Part shown: positions 1 to 8,544 of the stretch, piece after piece
Layout of the letters: each line of letters opens with the position of its first letter
How positions within the stretch are numbered: the first letter of the stretch is position 1
Origin: Rickettsiales bacterium
GTDB taxonomy: Bacteria; Pseudomonadota; Alphaproteobacteria; Rickettsiales; SXRF01
Length of the DNA stretch: 64,000 nucleotides
Direction of reading: 5' to 3'
Assembly (NCBI GenBank): GCA_041396965.1
Contig: JAWKXN010000001.1
Location: 1,426,001 to 1,490,000, forward strand
The notes under the pieces: generated by a model
Database searches by the model: none
Seen by the model: only the letters and a program-made list of their open reading frames with translations
Told to the model about the DNA's origin: nothing
Program-made: the position numbers and the translations under genes

Positions 1-119
1 ATAGTTTTAGGTGCTTGGGATTTAAGGCTTTTCAAACGTTAGTGAATAAGAAATTGCAAAATCAAAAAAACAAGACCAATAGATTATGTCAGTCCTGAAC
101 CATAACTATCAGATTTTCT

Positions 120-641
120 CTACTCCCGAGATTCTTTGCTATCCTTATCCTTTTGTGGGCGGAAATGTGTACGCATCGTCGGACGGGCGAAAAGCGGACG
201 TTGCCCCATGCTCTTGGCGTATGCCCAGACCAGACCAGCCATAACCACTATAGACATGCCAAACACCCAAATGGTCGCGGCAATCGTTGAGTTACCATGT
301 ATACCAATTACCGCCGCCGATACAAACACAGCGACAGCGATAAAAAAACCTAGAACCTGACCAACAATAGAGGTGATTCCATGCACCCTAAGAGCTTGTC
401 TTTCCCATTCATGGCGGTGCTTTTGCTCCATCTCAAACATGGTAAGAATCATCTTAGCGGAACCATCCACAACATAATTATAGCTCTCCAGAACCTCTGG
501 ATGCGGTAAAATCTCTACAGTCCTATTCTGATTGCGGTCACGATTACCTCTTTGTTTATAATAACCACCAGTCCTAGTAGGGCGCTGATTCTCGTTGTTA
601 CCTTCAATCGTCTCCATTGCTACTTTCTTCCAATTTGCCAA
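120..641 (-). CDS. DUF2335 family predicted membrane protein
   Basis: A 173-residue protein. The N-terminal third is basic and Asn/Arg-rich. A conserved-looking block follows around residues 44-85 (LPHPEVLESYNYVVDGSAKM), then two hydrophobic segments near residues 92-112 and 120-142, and a basic C-terminal tail. The LPHPE(V/I)L...G.A..IL motif followed by two membrane helices is the pattern of the DUF2335 family, which is common in phage-related and accessory regions; its function is unknown. It overlaps the upstream small gene by 38 bases, suggesting co-transcription. It lies just beyond the distal end of the GTA-like cluster on the same strand, so it may belong to that accessory region. Family assignment is by motif recognition only. 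Confidence 0.7.
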   Translation of the reverse strand: MANWKKVAMETIEGNNENQRPTRTGGYYKQRGNRDRNQNRTVEILPHPEVLESYNYVVDGSAKMILTMFEMEQKHRHEWERQALRVHGITSIVGQVLGFFIAVAVFVSAAVIGIHGNSTIAATIWVFGMSIVVMAGLVWAYAKSMGQRPLFARPTMRTHFRPQKDKDSKESRE

Positions 642-789
642 TTATGTTTTCAATATCCTGCCCTATGCTTATCCAATCCTTGCGCAAACCCTCAGCGGAA
701 TTTTTATATGGATAACGATAGAGCAACGGAGAACTAGTAATTTTCAATACTGAAAATATCCCAACAGTAAAATCTCGTATCACTCTCAT
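604..789 (-). CDS. small hypothetical protein upstream of DUF2335 gene
   Basis: A 61-residue basic protein with no membrane segment; the C-terminal half (LRKDWISIGQDIENII) looks like an amphipathic helix. It overlaps the start of the DUF2335 gene by 38 bases in another frame, the compact arrangement typical of paired small accessory genes. I do not recognise a domain. The case for coding rests on gene order, the overlap and the hydrophilic composition, so confidence is moderate. Confidence 0.5.
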   Translation of the reverse strand: MRVIRDFTVGIFSVLKITSSPLLYRYPYKNSAEGLRKDWISIGQDIENIIGKLEESSNGDD

Positions 790-890
790 GTAGATACCAC
801 ACCACTCAAATTCATACTCATTTTCATACTATCTTAATAACATTAAAATCATACTGAAAAAACATTTTTTTACTTAATCTATTTTTATAT

Positions 891-1742
891 TTATTTTTTT
901 CTAGTTCCCGCTGTCTCTAACATTGAGTCAATACCAGGAACATGTGGTTCACCTCTAAAATTGATAGCGTTACTATAGCGATTAATACAAGTAGATAAAG
1001 TTTTATCACAACCTTGTGTCATATTATAACTATCACCAACACTTACCAGATATGGCATAGGTAAAACTAAAATTATCCTACCACCACTAATAAATTCTTT
1101 CAATTCCATAGACAAACCAGAATTATCTCCACTGGTAAAACTAATCTTCCCAAAATTATATATTCCACTAGACTCTAAGCGTGTTGAATCAAAAAATTCT
1201 TGATTTGAGGTAACAAAAGTTACACTACCAGAAACTGTAAAAGACGCGGCATCCAACTTACAACGGCTATCGGTAAATGACGCGCGACATGAAGCGGAGT
1301 ACAGCTCACCAAATTTTTGTGAAAGACGCTGCGTAAGCCCTCTTACCTCCACCACAAACTGAGAGGAACGAATCGCTACTTCACCAAGCCACCCTCTTCT
1401 AAGCTTCAATTTTCCTTGTGTAAGGTCACTATAATTTACCATAAAAATTTCTATCTCAGCGAAATCATATAGTCCTGCCATTATATCTTTCTCTTCTATA
1501 TTTTCTGACGACAAAACACCCTCAATATCAAGATTATCAACATTAAGAGAATCTGTATTTTGAATCGCGCTAGGAGTAAACCCACTCGCCGCCTTATATA
1601 TTACCGACTCAACATTTATGTCCAAATCATGATCCGTAAAAGCAAAATTAACACCATCACGTCTTGTAAGCTTCCAACAAGTCGCAAGGGTAGTCACCTC
1701 ACCTGCTATATGTAAAGCGAGCTCATTTGAGATATTTTTCAT
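891..1742 (-). CDS. GTA/phage DUF2163 tail protein (gp13-like)
   Basis: About 283 residues. Recognised as the DUF2163 / phage BR0599 family, the distal-tail (hub) protein of alphaproteobacterial gene transfer agents. Visible landmarks are an N-terminal TCWKLTRRDGVNFAFTDHD stretch, GWLGEVAIRSSQFVVEVRGL in the middle, and a Cys-containing C-terminal half (YSASCRASFTDSRCKLDA, then MTQGCDKTLSTC, a plausible metal-binding or disulfide site). The chosen start is the ATG at 1742: it is preceded by an AGAGGAAAAATC ribosome site, whereas the longer frame would overlap the upstream gene. In GTAs this gene follows the DUF2460 gene, as here, and is normally followed by an NlpC/P60 peptidase and a large host-specificity protein. 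Neither is present downstream in this window. Confidence 0.85.
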   Translation of the reverse strand: MKNISNELALHIAGEVTTLATCWKLTRRDGVNFAFTDHDLDINVESVIYKAASGFTPSAIQNTDSLNVDNLDIEGVLSSENIEEKDIMAGLYDFAEIEIFMVNYSDLTQGKLKLRRGWLGEVAIRSSQFVVEVRGLTQRLSQKFGELYSASCRASFTDSRCKLDAASFTVSGSVTFVTSNQEFFDSTRLESSGIYNFGKISFTSGDNSGLSMELKEFISGGRIILVLPMPYLVSVGDSYNMTQGCDKTLSTCINRYSNAINFRGEPHVPGIDSMLETAGTRKK

Positions 1743-1752
1743 GATTTTTCCT

Positions 1753-2349
1753 CTAAACCCTAATTTCAACTAATGGAATATCATTCCAACTACTAACCCC
1801 ATACGAATCAAGGGAAGCTGACAGGCGATCAGTATCAAAACGCACCGGAACATCAAACTCAAAATCAGCGGTAATTATAACACCAACAGCAGGTGCCACT
1901 GAAAATTGTACAACACCTGTAGTATCATCAAGCGTGTAAGAGCTAGATACAACACCATCTAAATATACCACAACACTGTCAGATACCGGCTTATTGATCG
2001 TTCTATTTTCAATAACACCACCACTATCATATGATTTAATAAGCTGAAAATCAGTTGCCACACCATCACCAGTTCCAATAAGCTGAGTTATTGCTTTATA
2101 ATCACTCCAGTCCTTAAAACGAAAGCCGTTCGCTCTTCCCTTCCTCGCTCTAAAAAACGCTATGAGAGAATCAAGTTGCGCTTGACTCTTAATACCATGC
2201 GCCACGTTATACCTAGCTCGTGCTTGTGCCCAATTTATATTTCTCTGCTCATAACCACCGTTACTTACCACAATATCGGTAAAATATTCAGGTCCTCCTG
2301 ATGATCCATAAGAAATATCAACAGGAAAACGTGTTTCCACAAATACCAT
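1753..2349 (-). CDS. GTA/phage DUF2460 distal tail protein (gp12-like)
   Basis: A 198-residue protein of the DUF2460 family. It shows the family's N-terminal RFP.DISYGSSGGPEY.T.IV...GYEQRN..W..AR..YN pattern and the FFRARKGRANGFRFKDWSDY block around residues 65-85. In alphaproteobacterial GTAs DUF2460 forms the distal tail ring next to the tape measure, upstream of the DUF2163 hub protein. The two genes are adjacent here, 10 bases apart, with the expected order and strand. No tape-measure gene precedes it; instead a 343-base gene-free stretch and three large unknown proteins do. The gene itself looks intact. Confidence 0.85.
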   Translation of the reverse strand: MVFVETRFPVDISYGSSGGPEYFTDIVVSNGGYEQRNINWAQARARYNVAHGIKSQAQLDSLIAFFRARKGRANGFRFKDWSDYKAITQLIGTGDGVATDFQLIKSYDSGGVIENRTINKPVSDSVVVYLDGVVSSSYTLDDTTGVVQFSVAPAVGVIITADFEFDVPVRFDTDRLSASLDSYGVSSWNDIPLVEIRV

Positions 2350-2692
2350 AAAAAAACTCCTGAATTATTGATTAAAATAGATGTTAGGTTCTAGAAGCTA
2401 GGAGCTAGGGAACAAGAAGCACAGTAAGTCAGGCTGTGCCATCATCACCTGTCCGCCGAAACTCAAAGAGCGTAGGGGGAAGCAACATGGCAATCGCCTT
2501 TGGATACAATGTCACCACGCACGTGGTTAGCGGGGTCTGGTAGGTTACAGATAAATCCAGTGAAAAGCTCTGCTTTTCACAACCGGATGCCGTCATAAAG
2601 ACGGCATGACAGTGTCATGTTCAGTGCCTGATACCCAAATGAAATCGCCATGCGCCAGTAGGCGGCACGAGCCATCAGCCAGCGAAGCTGTT
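2350..2692. other. gene-free, GC-richer, hairpin-dense stretch
   Basis: There is no convincing reading frame on either strand. Relative to its neighbours the segment is clearly richer in G and C and holds several perfect short inverted repeats: GCACAG/CTGTGC around 2419-2439, GTGAAAAGC/GCTTTTCAC around 2560-2580, and TGCCGTC/GACGGCA around 2587-2605. A run of CCTAGNN-type heptads lies at 2382-2409. It sits between DUF2460 and the three large helical genes. It could be a cluster of REP-like palindromes, a structured RNA or the decayed remains of tail genes; I could not match it to a known RNA family by eye. Confidence 0.4.
2382..2409. repeat. heptanucleotide repeat tract ([CCTAGNN]n, minus-strand sense)
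   Basis: Read on the minus strand, the units are CCTAGCT, CCTAGCT, TCTAGAA, CCTAACA: four successive 7-base units sharing a CCTAG core, two of them identical. The same unit type recurs in three other intergenic tracts (5462, 38445 and 56703). It lies just upstream of the DUF2460 gene. Confidence 0.7.
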
Positions 2693-3718
2693 CTAAACAC
2701 CAACCCCTTGTGAAGCGTTCACCCCACGAGGAAGCGTGGTTTGCGCTGGTGGTGATAACGGAGTTTGACTATTCACATCATAATTCATATCGCTTGCTTG
2801 CCCGTTCACCTTCATGGTAGAAAGCACATATATACCCTCACCGGGATTAAATAGATTCTTTGGCTTCATATGCCCACCATTAATCAGCTCAGCATATTGC
2901 GCGTCCACTGTTTTGAATGGGTCATGCGGATCATAAATCATTCCGGTCTGCGCACGAATTGCATCCGCGATACGTGGATCTTGGCTCATTGCCCTTAATT
3001 TTGCTATATTCTCATGATCAGAAAGAGCGGCGGCAAAGGTTTTCTCACCGGTATATTTCTCCAATAACTTACTCGCCATTTTACCGTGCTCTCCTTCAAG
3101 ATTAGAAGCGAGAGCGGCAAATACAACTCCCTGTGGCACATAGTCTCTATTATTCACCATCTCAGCAATCTGTAAATTAATTACTACAGGATCCTGCTTT
3201 TGCTCAACTATTTTATCATTATAAATCTGATTTCCTTTATATCCACCGACAATCCCTCCTACAACTGGAAGTAAACCGCCAAATGGCAAAACAAAAGCGG
3301 TTATAACACTACCTACTCCTGCTCCAATAGAAACAGAAAGAAACTGACCACCAATATCACCCCAGTCAACTTCCTTATTTACCGCTTTTCTAAATGCCTG
3401 ATTCTGTCTTTCCAACTGTCTTTTAGCAAGACGTATATCACCTTCATTAAAATATTTTTCCATCTGGACTTTAAGGTTTTCATCATCATAGTGCCGCACC
3501 GCGACATCAAGGGCAAACCCCGCTGGTGTAGCCACACGTGCTATCCTATCTAGCACCGGAGAAATAGCGGTAGCCCTTGTTGGCGCGTATTTTTGAATAA
3601 CATCAGTATTTATTACACCGTTGAGTGTACTAGCACCAACTACCGCACTATGAGCATTCTCAACAATTTTTTGCCTACCAGCTATATCATTTAGCGATTT
3701 ATCAGGATCAATGGCCAT
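2693..3718 (-). CDS. unknown alanine/glycine-rich membrane-associated protein
   Basis: A 341-residue protein with no family I recognise. Residues ~120-170 form a hydrophobic, glycine-zipper-like hairpin (FLSVSIGAGVGSVITAFVLP then GGLLPVVGGIVGGYKGNQIY), flanked by charged helical regions; the C-terminus is Pro/Thr/Gln-rich. It starts 3 bases after the stop of the upstream 534-residue gene, so the two are almost certainly one transcript. It stands between the DUF3168 and DUF2460 genes of the GTA-like cluster, where tail tube and tape-measure genes would be expected. Similar glycine-zipper proteins occur outside the cluster (25.1 kb, 42-45 kb), which argues that it is a lineage-specific membrane protein rather than a tail part. 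Confidence 0.7.
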   Translation of the reverse strand: MAIDPDKSLNDIAGRQKIVENAHSAVVGASTLNGVINTDVIQKYAPTRATAISPVLDRIARVATPAGFALDVAVRHYDDENLKVQMEKYFNEGDIRLAKRQLERQNQAFRKAVNKEVDWGDIGGQFLSVSIGAGVGSVITAFVLPFGGLLPVVGGIVGGYKGNQIYNDKIVEQKQDPVVINLQIAEMVNNRDYVPQGVVFAALASNLEGEHGKMASKLLEKYTGEKTFAAALSDHENIAKLRAMSQDPRIADAIRAQTGMIYDPHDPFKTVDAQYAELINGGHMKPKNLFNPGEGIYVLSTMKVNGQASDMNYDVNSQTPLSPPAQTTLPRGVNASQGVGV

Positions 3719-3721
3719 ATT

Positions 3722-5326
3722 CTAAGCCCCCAACTCTAATGCTTTATTAGCACCGGCTGAATTACTAACCAAAGAAGCAGTGTGATCACCAACAACTTGT
3801 TTCTGTTGTTGATTATTATTACCTCTTAATGCCGCGACATGTGAATATGCTTGCTTAGCCTGATTTCCCGCCAGCTTCTGACCACCAACCGCTAAGCCAC
3901 CCGCAACCGCCAAACTGTCTAACTTCTTAAATATACTGCCATCAGCAACCTCACGCATAATCTGACCAGGTGCGACTTTCTGTTCAGCATACTGTGTAGC
4001 GAGCTTCTTAACCGATTCATAGCCGCCTTTAACTGAAGCGAGTTGTTTACTGCCAGCAGCTTTAGTTATAAATTCAGCGTATGCGTCCGCCGGTATCGCC
4101 TGACCAGCCGCTTGCGCCTTCTTAAGAGCGTCATAATTAGAAAGAACCGTCTCACCAACCAAAGCATTAAGACCAGTAGCTGCCGCGTGTGGAGCCATAA
4201 AGCCAAGCATTGACATTTTTCCACGAATAGCAAAAGCAATGTTAACTCCAAGAGCGGCAAGCCCAGCACCTTCTGATACCACAAAACTTTTAAGCAACTT
4301 AGAGCGTGCCTCAGCGACCGGTTTTGACACGCTACCAAATAAAACAGCGGCGGTAGAAGCGTCTTTTCCAGTTATATCCTTATTCATTTGCTTAAGAGCA
4401 TTCAAATTAGCGGTAAATCCTTTCGCCTCACCAAACACCTCCATAGCGCTAGCGGCTATGAAAGAAGCATTCATCGCCGTTGTTAAGACCGGAGCCTTAT
4501 ACATCTGTTTTGGCAGGCTAGCTATACTTTTACCCAACTTCCCAGACTTCCAACCAAGAGCGTTAGCGTGCTTCCCAACAGCTTTTTCTGCAGTATTAAT
4601 AGCATTGCCAAACTTATTAAGTACTACTTTCTGTCTGGATGACGTATCATAACCACCACTTACAAGCCTCTCCAACTCACCATCAAAAGCTGTCTTTGCC
4701 GCCGCAAATTTTTTAGCGTCAACCTTGCCAATTTCCGCTTGTGATAAAATCCCTTTCAGCTCATTCGCATAAGGTTGTAATGTTGTGGGAAGTTCTCCAT
4801 ACTCCCTGAATTTACCAAGAAGTTCAGTAGCATTAGTAAAATGCTTAACGGCACTGCGACTATTTACTTCCGAAGCGACATAACCTAGCCTAGTTACATT
4901 AGTTGCTTCGTTAAATTTTTTTCCGGTAAATTTCGCTGCCGAGTTCAACTCTTTACCAACAGTATTGGTAAAATTATTTCTTGGCATTAATTCTTCTACA
5001 GTTTTGCTGTTAACGGCTTCTACAAATCCGCCAGTTTTTTTCCCAGCTTTTTTTATAAAATCTATACCAGTTCTATCACCAAACCATTCAACACCTTTTG
5101 ACGCACTGCCAAGCAGACCAGCTATGATATGCCCGAAACCAGCGACAAACATTCCCACATTCAAGGCACCACCGGTAGCATTACCAACTTTTTCCATTAC
5201 GCTAGATTCATGCGCTGTCTGTGCCGCGCCAGCCGCATTCTGAACATCATCAGAATCCACAGATGGCTGCTGACCAGCCTGTGGCTTAGCTCCTCTTTGA
5301 TTTATATAATGAATTTTCGCACTCAT
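3722..5326 (-). CDS. unknown large helical alanine/lysine-rich protein
   Basis: A 534-residue protein rich in Ala, Gly, Lys and Asn, predicted mostly helical. There is a hydrophobic stretch near residues 54-75 (GGALNVGMFVAGFGHIIAGL) and a second hydrophobic region around residues 350-395 (SEGAGLAALGVNIAFAIRGK and onward). A short Gln-rich segment lies near the C-terminus. No recognised domain. It is followed after 3 bases by the 341-residue gene and preceded by a 168-base gap containing CCTAG heptads and then the 628-residue gene, all on the strand of the GTA genes. Its size and helical character could suit a tape-measure-like or secreted effector protein, but no motif supports either. Confidence 0.7.
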   Translation of the reverse strand: MSAKIHYINQRGAKPQAGQQPSVDSDDVQNAAGAAQTAHESSVMEKVGNATGGALNVGMFVAGFGHIIAGLLGSASKGVEWFGDRTGIDFIKKAGKKTGGFVEAVNSKTVEELMPRNNFTNTVGKELNSAAKFTGKKFNEATNVTRLGYVASEVNSRSAVKHFTNATELLGKFREYGELPTTLQPYANELKGILSQAEIGKVDAKKFAAAKTAFDGELERLVSGGYDTSSRQKVVLNKFGNAINTAEKAVGKHANALGWKSGKLGKSIASLPKQMYKAPVLTTAMNASFIAASAMEVFGEAKGFTANLNALKQMNKDITGKDASTAAVLFGSVSKPVAEARSKLLKSFVVSEGAGLAALGVNIAFAIRGKMSMLGFMAPHAAATGLNALVGETVLSNYDALKKAQAAGQAIPADAYAEFITKAAGSKQLASVKGGYESVKKLATQYAEQKVAPGQIMREVADGSIFKKLDSLAVAGGLAVGGQKLAGNQAKQAYSHVAALRGNNNQQQKQVVGDHTASLVSNSAGANKALELGA

Positions 5327-5461
5327 ACCACGATTATACTATGATGGTAGCGGCTATCCCACTGTTTTTTTATTAATATTATGTTACAGTCAGTCATTTG
5401 AAAAATGAGGAAATGTTACAACTAGAATCTACAAGACATATCCACAAGACATATCCTGCCA

Positions 5462-5491
5462 CCTAGAGCCTAGAACCAAGCCCCTAGAACC
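5462..5491 (+). repeat. heptanucleotide repeat tract [CCTAGNN]n
   Basis: Consecutive 7-base units read CCTAGAG, CCTAGAA, CCAAGCC, CCTAGAA and then a degenerate CC unit. It lies between the 628- and 534-residue unknown genes, just past the 3' end of the former. The unit matches the tracts at 38445-38490 and 56703-56737. Confidence 0.7.
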
Positions 5492-5494
5492 TTT

Positions 5495-7381
5495 CTAAGC
5501 CAGCCCACCAAGAGCGGCACCATCCGCACGTGAGTCAGCAAGCCGCTGGGCATTGGACAATTCTTCCATACCATCAGGAATATCACGTGCTTTCTTTTTA
5601 AGTTCCTCCGGATTAATCTCCGGTTTTTTATGAATTTTTTCTGTCCAATATCTACCACCGCTCATACCACTCGCCACCTGCTCACGAAGAGCGTAGTCAC
5701 GAACGGCAGAGGTAATATCCCCACCTTTTTCCAGCATAGATTTAGCTTCTTTTTTATCCCCAGCCTCAAATGCCTCTTTAAGGCTGTGAACAGCCTCAAT
5801 CTGACGATCAGAAAGCCCTACATCTTTTAATTCCTCTGGAGATTTTTCACCAAGCTCCATAGCAGTATTTTTAACAAATTCAAATACATGACTATGCCCA
5901 TCCTTACGCAAAGGTGCGATTTCTTTTTTAGATAATCCAGCTTTAAGCAAAACATCATCTGAGAACATGGAAGCGAAAACCGCCTTATCATTACCTTTCA
6001 ACTCATTGAGGGTGGAAGACACAGCACTCATTATGAGCTGCGGATTTTGAAAATCAGCAAGGAACTCATCAAGCGGGGTCTTCTCATGTGAGCCAAAATT
6101 CTTCCTCTGCTCATCAATAATATCCTCAAGTTTATCTGATTTAACAAAATGCCTTTTATTCAGCACCTTACCATCACCAACAAAACTCACAAGCGACATA
6201 GCATCAAGCTCACGTTTTGAGATTACCTCCCCGATCCGATCAGCGAGAGGTTGCAATTTTTCCATGAGCGCCGGACCTATATCAGATCTTCCTCTATCCT
6301 TTTCATTCTGCCGGAAAATCTCTGATACATAAGCCCCAATATTTTCCCCTTCACGAAGCTCACCGCTGTTTATCCTCTCCCTGAGCCCGATAATCAACTC
6401 ATATGCTGAAGTTTTACCAAGCTCACTCTCTACATCCTTATTTACCTTTTGTTTCAAGAATAAGTTGATTATAGAGCCGGTAGCTACCGCCATTTCCCTA
6501 CTTTTACCATCAACAGGTGATTCGTGACCACCTACATTCTTACCTTCAATTATTTCTCTTTCTCTTAATCTTTTAGCTTCGTTATAATCATTATAAACTC
6601 TTTCCGCGTCATGGTCACTTAGTCCATGAGCTTCTTTTAATCGTTTAAATTGTTCACGTGATTCTCTTTCTTGTTTCATCATTGATTCAAGACTACCCAA
6701 GCCACCATTCTCACTACCAAGAGCTTGGCTACGAGCCATTTTTCCTTTTTCATGATTCGCTAGCGCCTTATGATTACCAATAGCGAAATAGCCATTTAGC
6801 AACACTGTCGGAAGCTCAGCGGAAGCTCTCTTAAAGCCAAGCTTCATAATCTGGCTCGTCTTCTCCATAGCGGTCTGAATGACTTCATTATTTTTTTCAG
6901 CGTCCTTATCTGACTCTAGAACCATCTCTAGATTATCACGAATTTCCCGACGCTCCTTACTCCTATTCCTGATCGCCTGAACCACCTCAACTGTTGGTTG
7001 GGCGCCAATCAAAGCGGCAGCTACCGCCCCCGCGCTCCATAAACCTGCTTTATGTGCAGCCTGCAAATTCCCAGCACCATTATGAAATTTTTTATGGAGT
7101 TCGTTATAGATATTCCTAGAGTGTTTATAAGCACCACCACTTACAAACTCATTTATTAATACTGGAAGACCACTAGTAACTGTCTGAAGTACCGCCGCCA
7201 TCTCGCTGGATACCTCAATCCCCATCCAATGGTGTTTCCCGTTCTTCTCCTGAACGGTGACCATAGAGGCTAGTGAGTTAATGTTATTCTGATTTGACTG
7301 CTCAAGCTGCTCCTTTGCCTGTTCCGCAAATTGCGAGGCAAGTCCACCCATTCCCCCATTGTTCATATGGTCATAAGACAT
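5495..7381 (-). CDS. unknown 628-residue helical protein
   Basis: The largest of three consecutive unknown genes inside the GTA-like cluster. The first ~130 residues hold weakly hydrophobic helices (SEMAAVLQTVTSGLPVLINE; GLWSAGAVAAALIGAQPTVE). The remainder is highly charged and helical, with clear coiled-coil potential around residues 225-285 (KQERESREQFKRLKEAHGLS and on). The C-terminus is Glu/Lys-rich and ends in an Ala/Gly patch. No catalytic motif or known domain was recognised. The start ATG is followed by a Met/Gly/Asn-rich N-terminus. The position, between DUF3168 and DUF2460, is that of the tail tube / tape-measure region in a canonical GTA. Confidence 0.7.
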   Translation of the reverse strand: MSYDHMNNGGMGGLASQFAEQAKEQLEQSNQNNINSLASMVTVQEKNGKHHWMGIEVSSEMAAVLQTVTSGLPVLINEFVSGGAYKHSRNIYNELHKKFHNGAGNLQAAHKAGLWSAGAVAAALIGAQPTVEVVQAIRNRSKERREIRDNLEMVLESDKDAEKNNEVIQTAMEKTSQIMKLGFKRASAELPTVLLNGYFAIGNHKALANHEKGKMARSQALGSENGGLGSLESMMKQERESREQFKRLKEAHGLSDHDAERVYNDYNEAKRLREREIIEGKNVGGHESPVDGKSREMAVATGSIINLFLKQKVNKDVESELGKTSAYELIIGLRERINSGELREGENIGAYVSEIFRQNEKDRGRSDIGPALMEKLQPLADRIGEVISKRELDAMSLVSFVGDGKVLNKRHFVKSDKLEDIIDEQRKNFGSHEKTPLDEFLADFQNPQLIMSAVSSTLNELKGNDKAVFASMFSDDVLLKAGLSKKEIAPLRKDGHSHVFEFVKNTAMELGEKSPEELKDVGLSDRQIEAVHSLKEAFEAGDKKEAKSMLEKGGDITSAVRDYALREQVASGMSGGRYWTEKIHKKPEINPEELKKKARDIPDGMEELSNAQRLADSRADGAALGGLA

Positions 7382-7629
7382 TCAAATACTTAACCAATAA
7401 TTGCTATAGTTACTAACACCAATATTAATACCAAAAATTCTATAGGTTCACAGCTTACACCTATAGATGATACATTATAGCAAAAAACTTCTGGCTCTAA
7501 CCATCAAATTTTTATTACATTTTAATGACGTAAGCAAATTTACTATCAACAAAAACATATACATAATTAACAAAACAAATAATTATCACTCAATACAAAA
7601 ATATATTTATATATCAAATTGTTAATATC

Positions 7630-7989
7630 CTATAAATTACGTCTACTCGCTCTTGCTATCTCTTTTGCCAAATCCGCGATAATTTGGTTCTTACTTAAAG
7701 ATAGTCCTTTATTAACAGAACCAACTGAACCTATAGAGTTTTTTGACGGAATTGTGACAGTTTCATTACCCATCTCCGAGTTATTAACAGGAAACACAGG
7801 ATTTAACCGATTATTAGATGGCAGCCCCCCGTTGGGCAAATCAAAATGGCTAATAAAATCTTTCAATATATTTTGCGAATCACCACTTTCTATTGAGATT
7901 TTTTCTATCCTAGCCAATATTTTTTCTATACGAACCAGTCGCTTTTCAAAAATATTCATGAAATGTTTATCTTTAATTCCTATAGTCAT
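7630..7989 (-). CDS. small hypothetical protein with N-terminal coiled coil
   Basis: A 119-residue hydrophilic protein. Residues ~13-35 form a short heptad-like helix (FEKRLVRIEKILARIEKISI), followed by a low-complexity Asn/Ser/Pro linker and a short helical C-terminus. An AGGA-type ribosome site lies about 10 bases before the ATG. The opposite strand is also open here, but its translation is unusually hydrophobic and lacks a comparable ribosome site, so the minus-strand reading is preferred. Function unknown. Confidence 0.5.
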   Translation of the reverse strand: MTIGIKDKHFMNIFEKRLVRIEKILARIEKISIESGDSQNILKDFISHFDLPNGGLPSNNRLNPVFPVNNSEMGNETVTIPSKNSIGSVGSVNKGLSLSKNQIIADLAKEIARASRRNL

Positions 7990-8057
7990 TGTAATATCCT
8001 GAATTTTATTGTAATAAACCCGTTATTTTTATAAACGAAGCATAAAAAATTAACCTT

Positions 8058-8543
8058 ATGTCTTTTAAGATACATCTGATAGTAGTGGTGATTATATCTT
8101 TGGTATTGTTACTAGCGGCAAAAATGATTGTACCAGCTCCTGAACAAAACACACCAACTCCTGTCAACAACCCAACATCATTATCACCTTATAAGATAGT
8201 GATAGAGCGAGCGAGTTGGGGGTTAAACTGTCTTAAAAGTAAATTGTACCAAAAACAAAATAATACTGAAAACAGCTATAATTATTACGATGATTCTAAC
8301 GATAAAGGTAACAGAAAAGAGAATAATGTCTTGTATCGTGTTTCCCAGCTTTGTAATGGCAAATCTAAATGTGATTTTCCTATAAATACCTATAATCTAG
8401 GAGAAGACCCTTTCCCTACTTGTGGGTACAAAATATTACACGTTGAGTATCGCTGCTTTGAGATAGATCGTCTACGCGTCCTCGAAACAAAAAATAACCA
8501 GCTTAACATAGATTGTGACGCTATGTTAGGTGACCATCCATAG
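8058..8543 (+). CDS. membrane-anchored SUEL-type lectin-like protein
   Basis: A 161-residue protein. Residues 6-24 form an uncleaved-looking signal anchor (HLIVVVIISLVLLLAAKMIV), followed by a Pro/Thr linker. Residues ~47-155 resemble the galactose-binding / SUEL lectin pattern: I.IERASWGLNC, then V..LCNGKSKCDFPIN, then LGEDPFPTCGYKILHVEYRC. Several Cys (near residues 54, 96, 102, 121 and 131) probably form disulfides outside the cytoplasm. The next gene begins at or just before its end and also encodes a membrane protein, so the two probably form an envelope pair. It lies on the strand opposite to the surrounding GTA genes. The lectin assignment is pattern-based; sugar binding is inference. 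Confidence 0.6.
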   Translation: MSFKIHLIVVVIISLVLLLAAKMIVPAPEQNTPTPVNNPTSLSPYKIVIERASWGLNCLKSKLYQKQNNTENSYNYYDDSNDKGNRKENNVLYRVSQLCNGKSKCDFPINTYNLGEDPFPTCGYKILHVEYRCFEIDRLRVLETKNNQLNIDCDAMLGDHP

Positions 8544-8544
8544 C

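Noticed and set aside
4239..4652. 137-codon plus-strand frame inside the 534-residue gene
   Set aside because: Antisense shadow of an Ala-rich coding region; no ribosome site and no recognisable domain.
7619..8002. Open frame on the plus strand, 127 codons, hydrophobic
   Set aside because: It is the antisense of the 119-residue minus-strand gene, which has a better ribosome site and a more natural composition.
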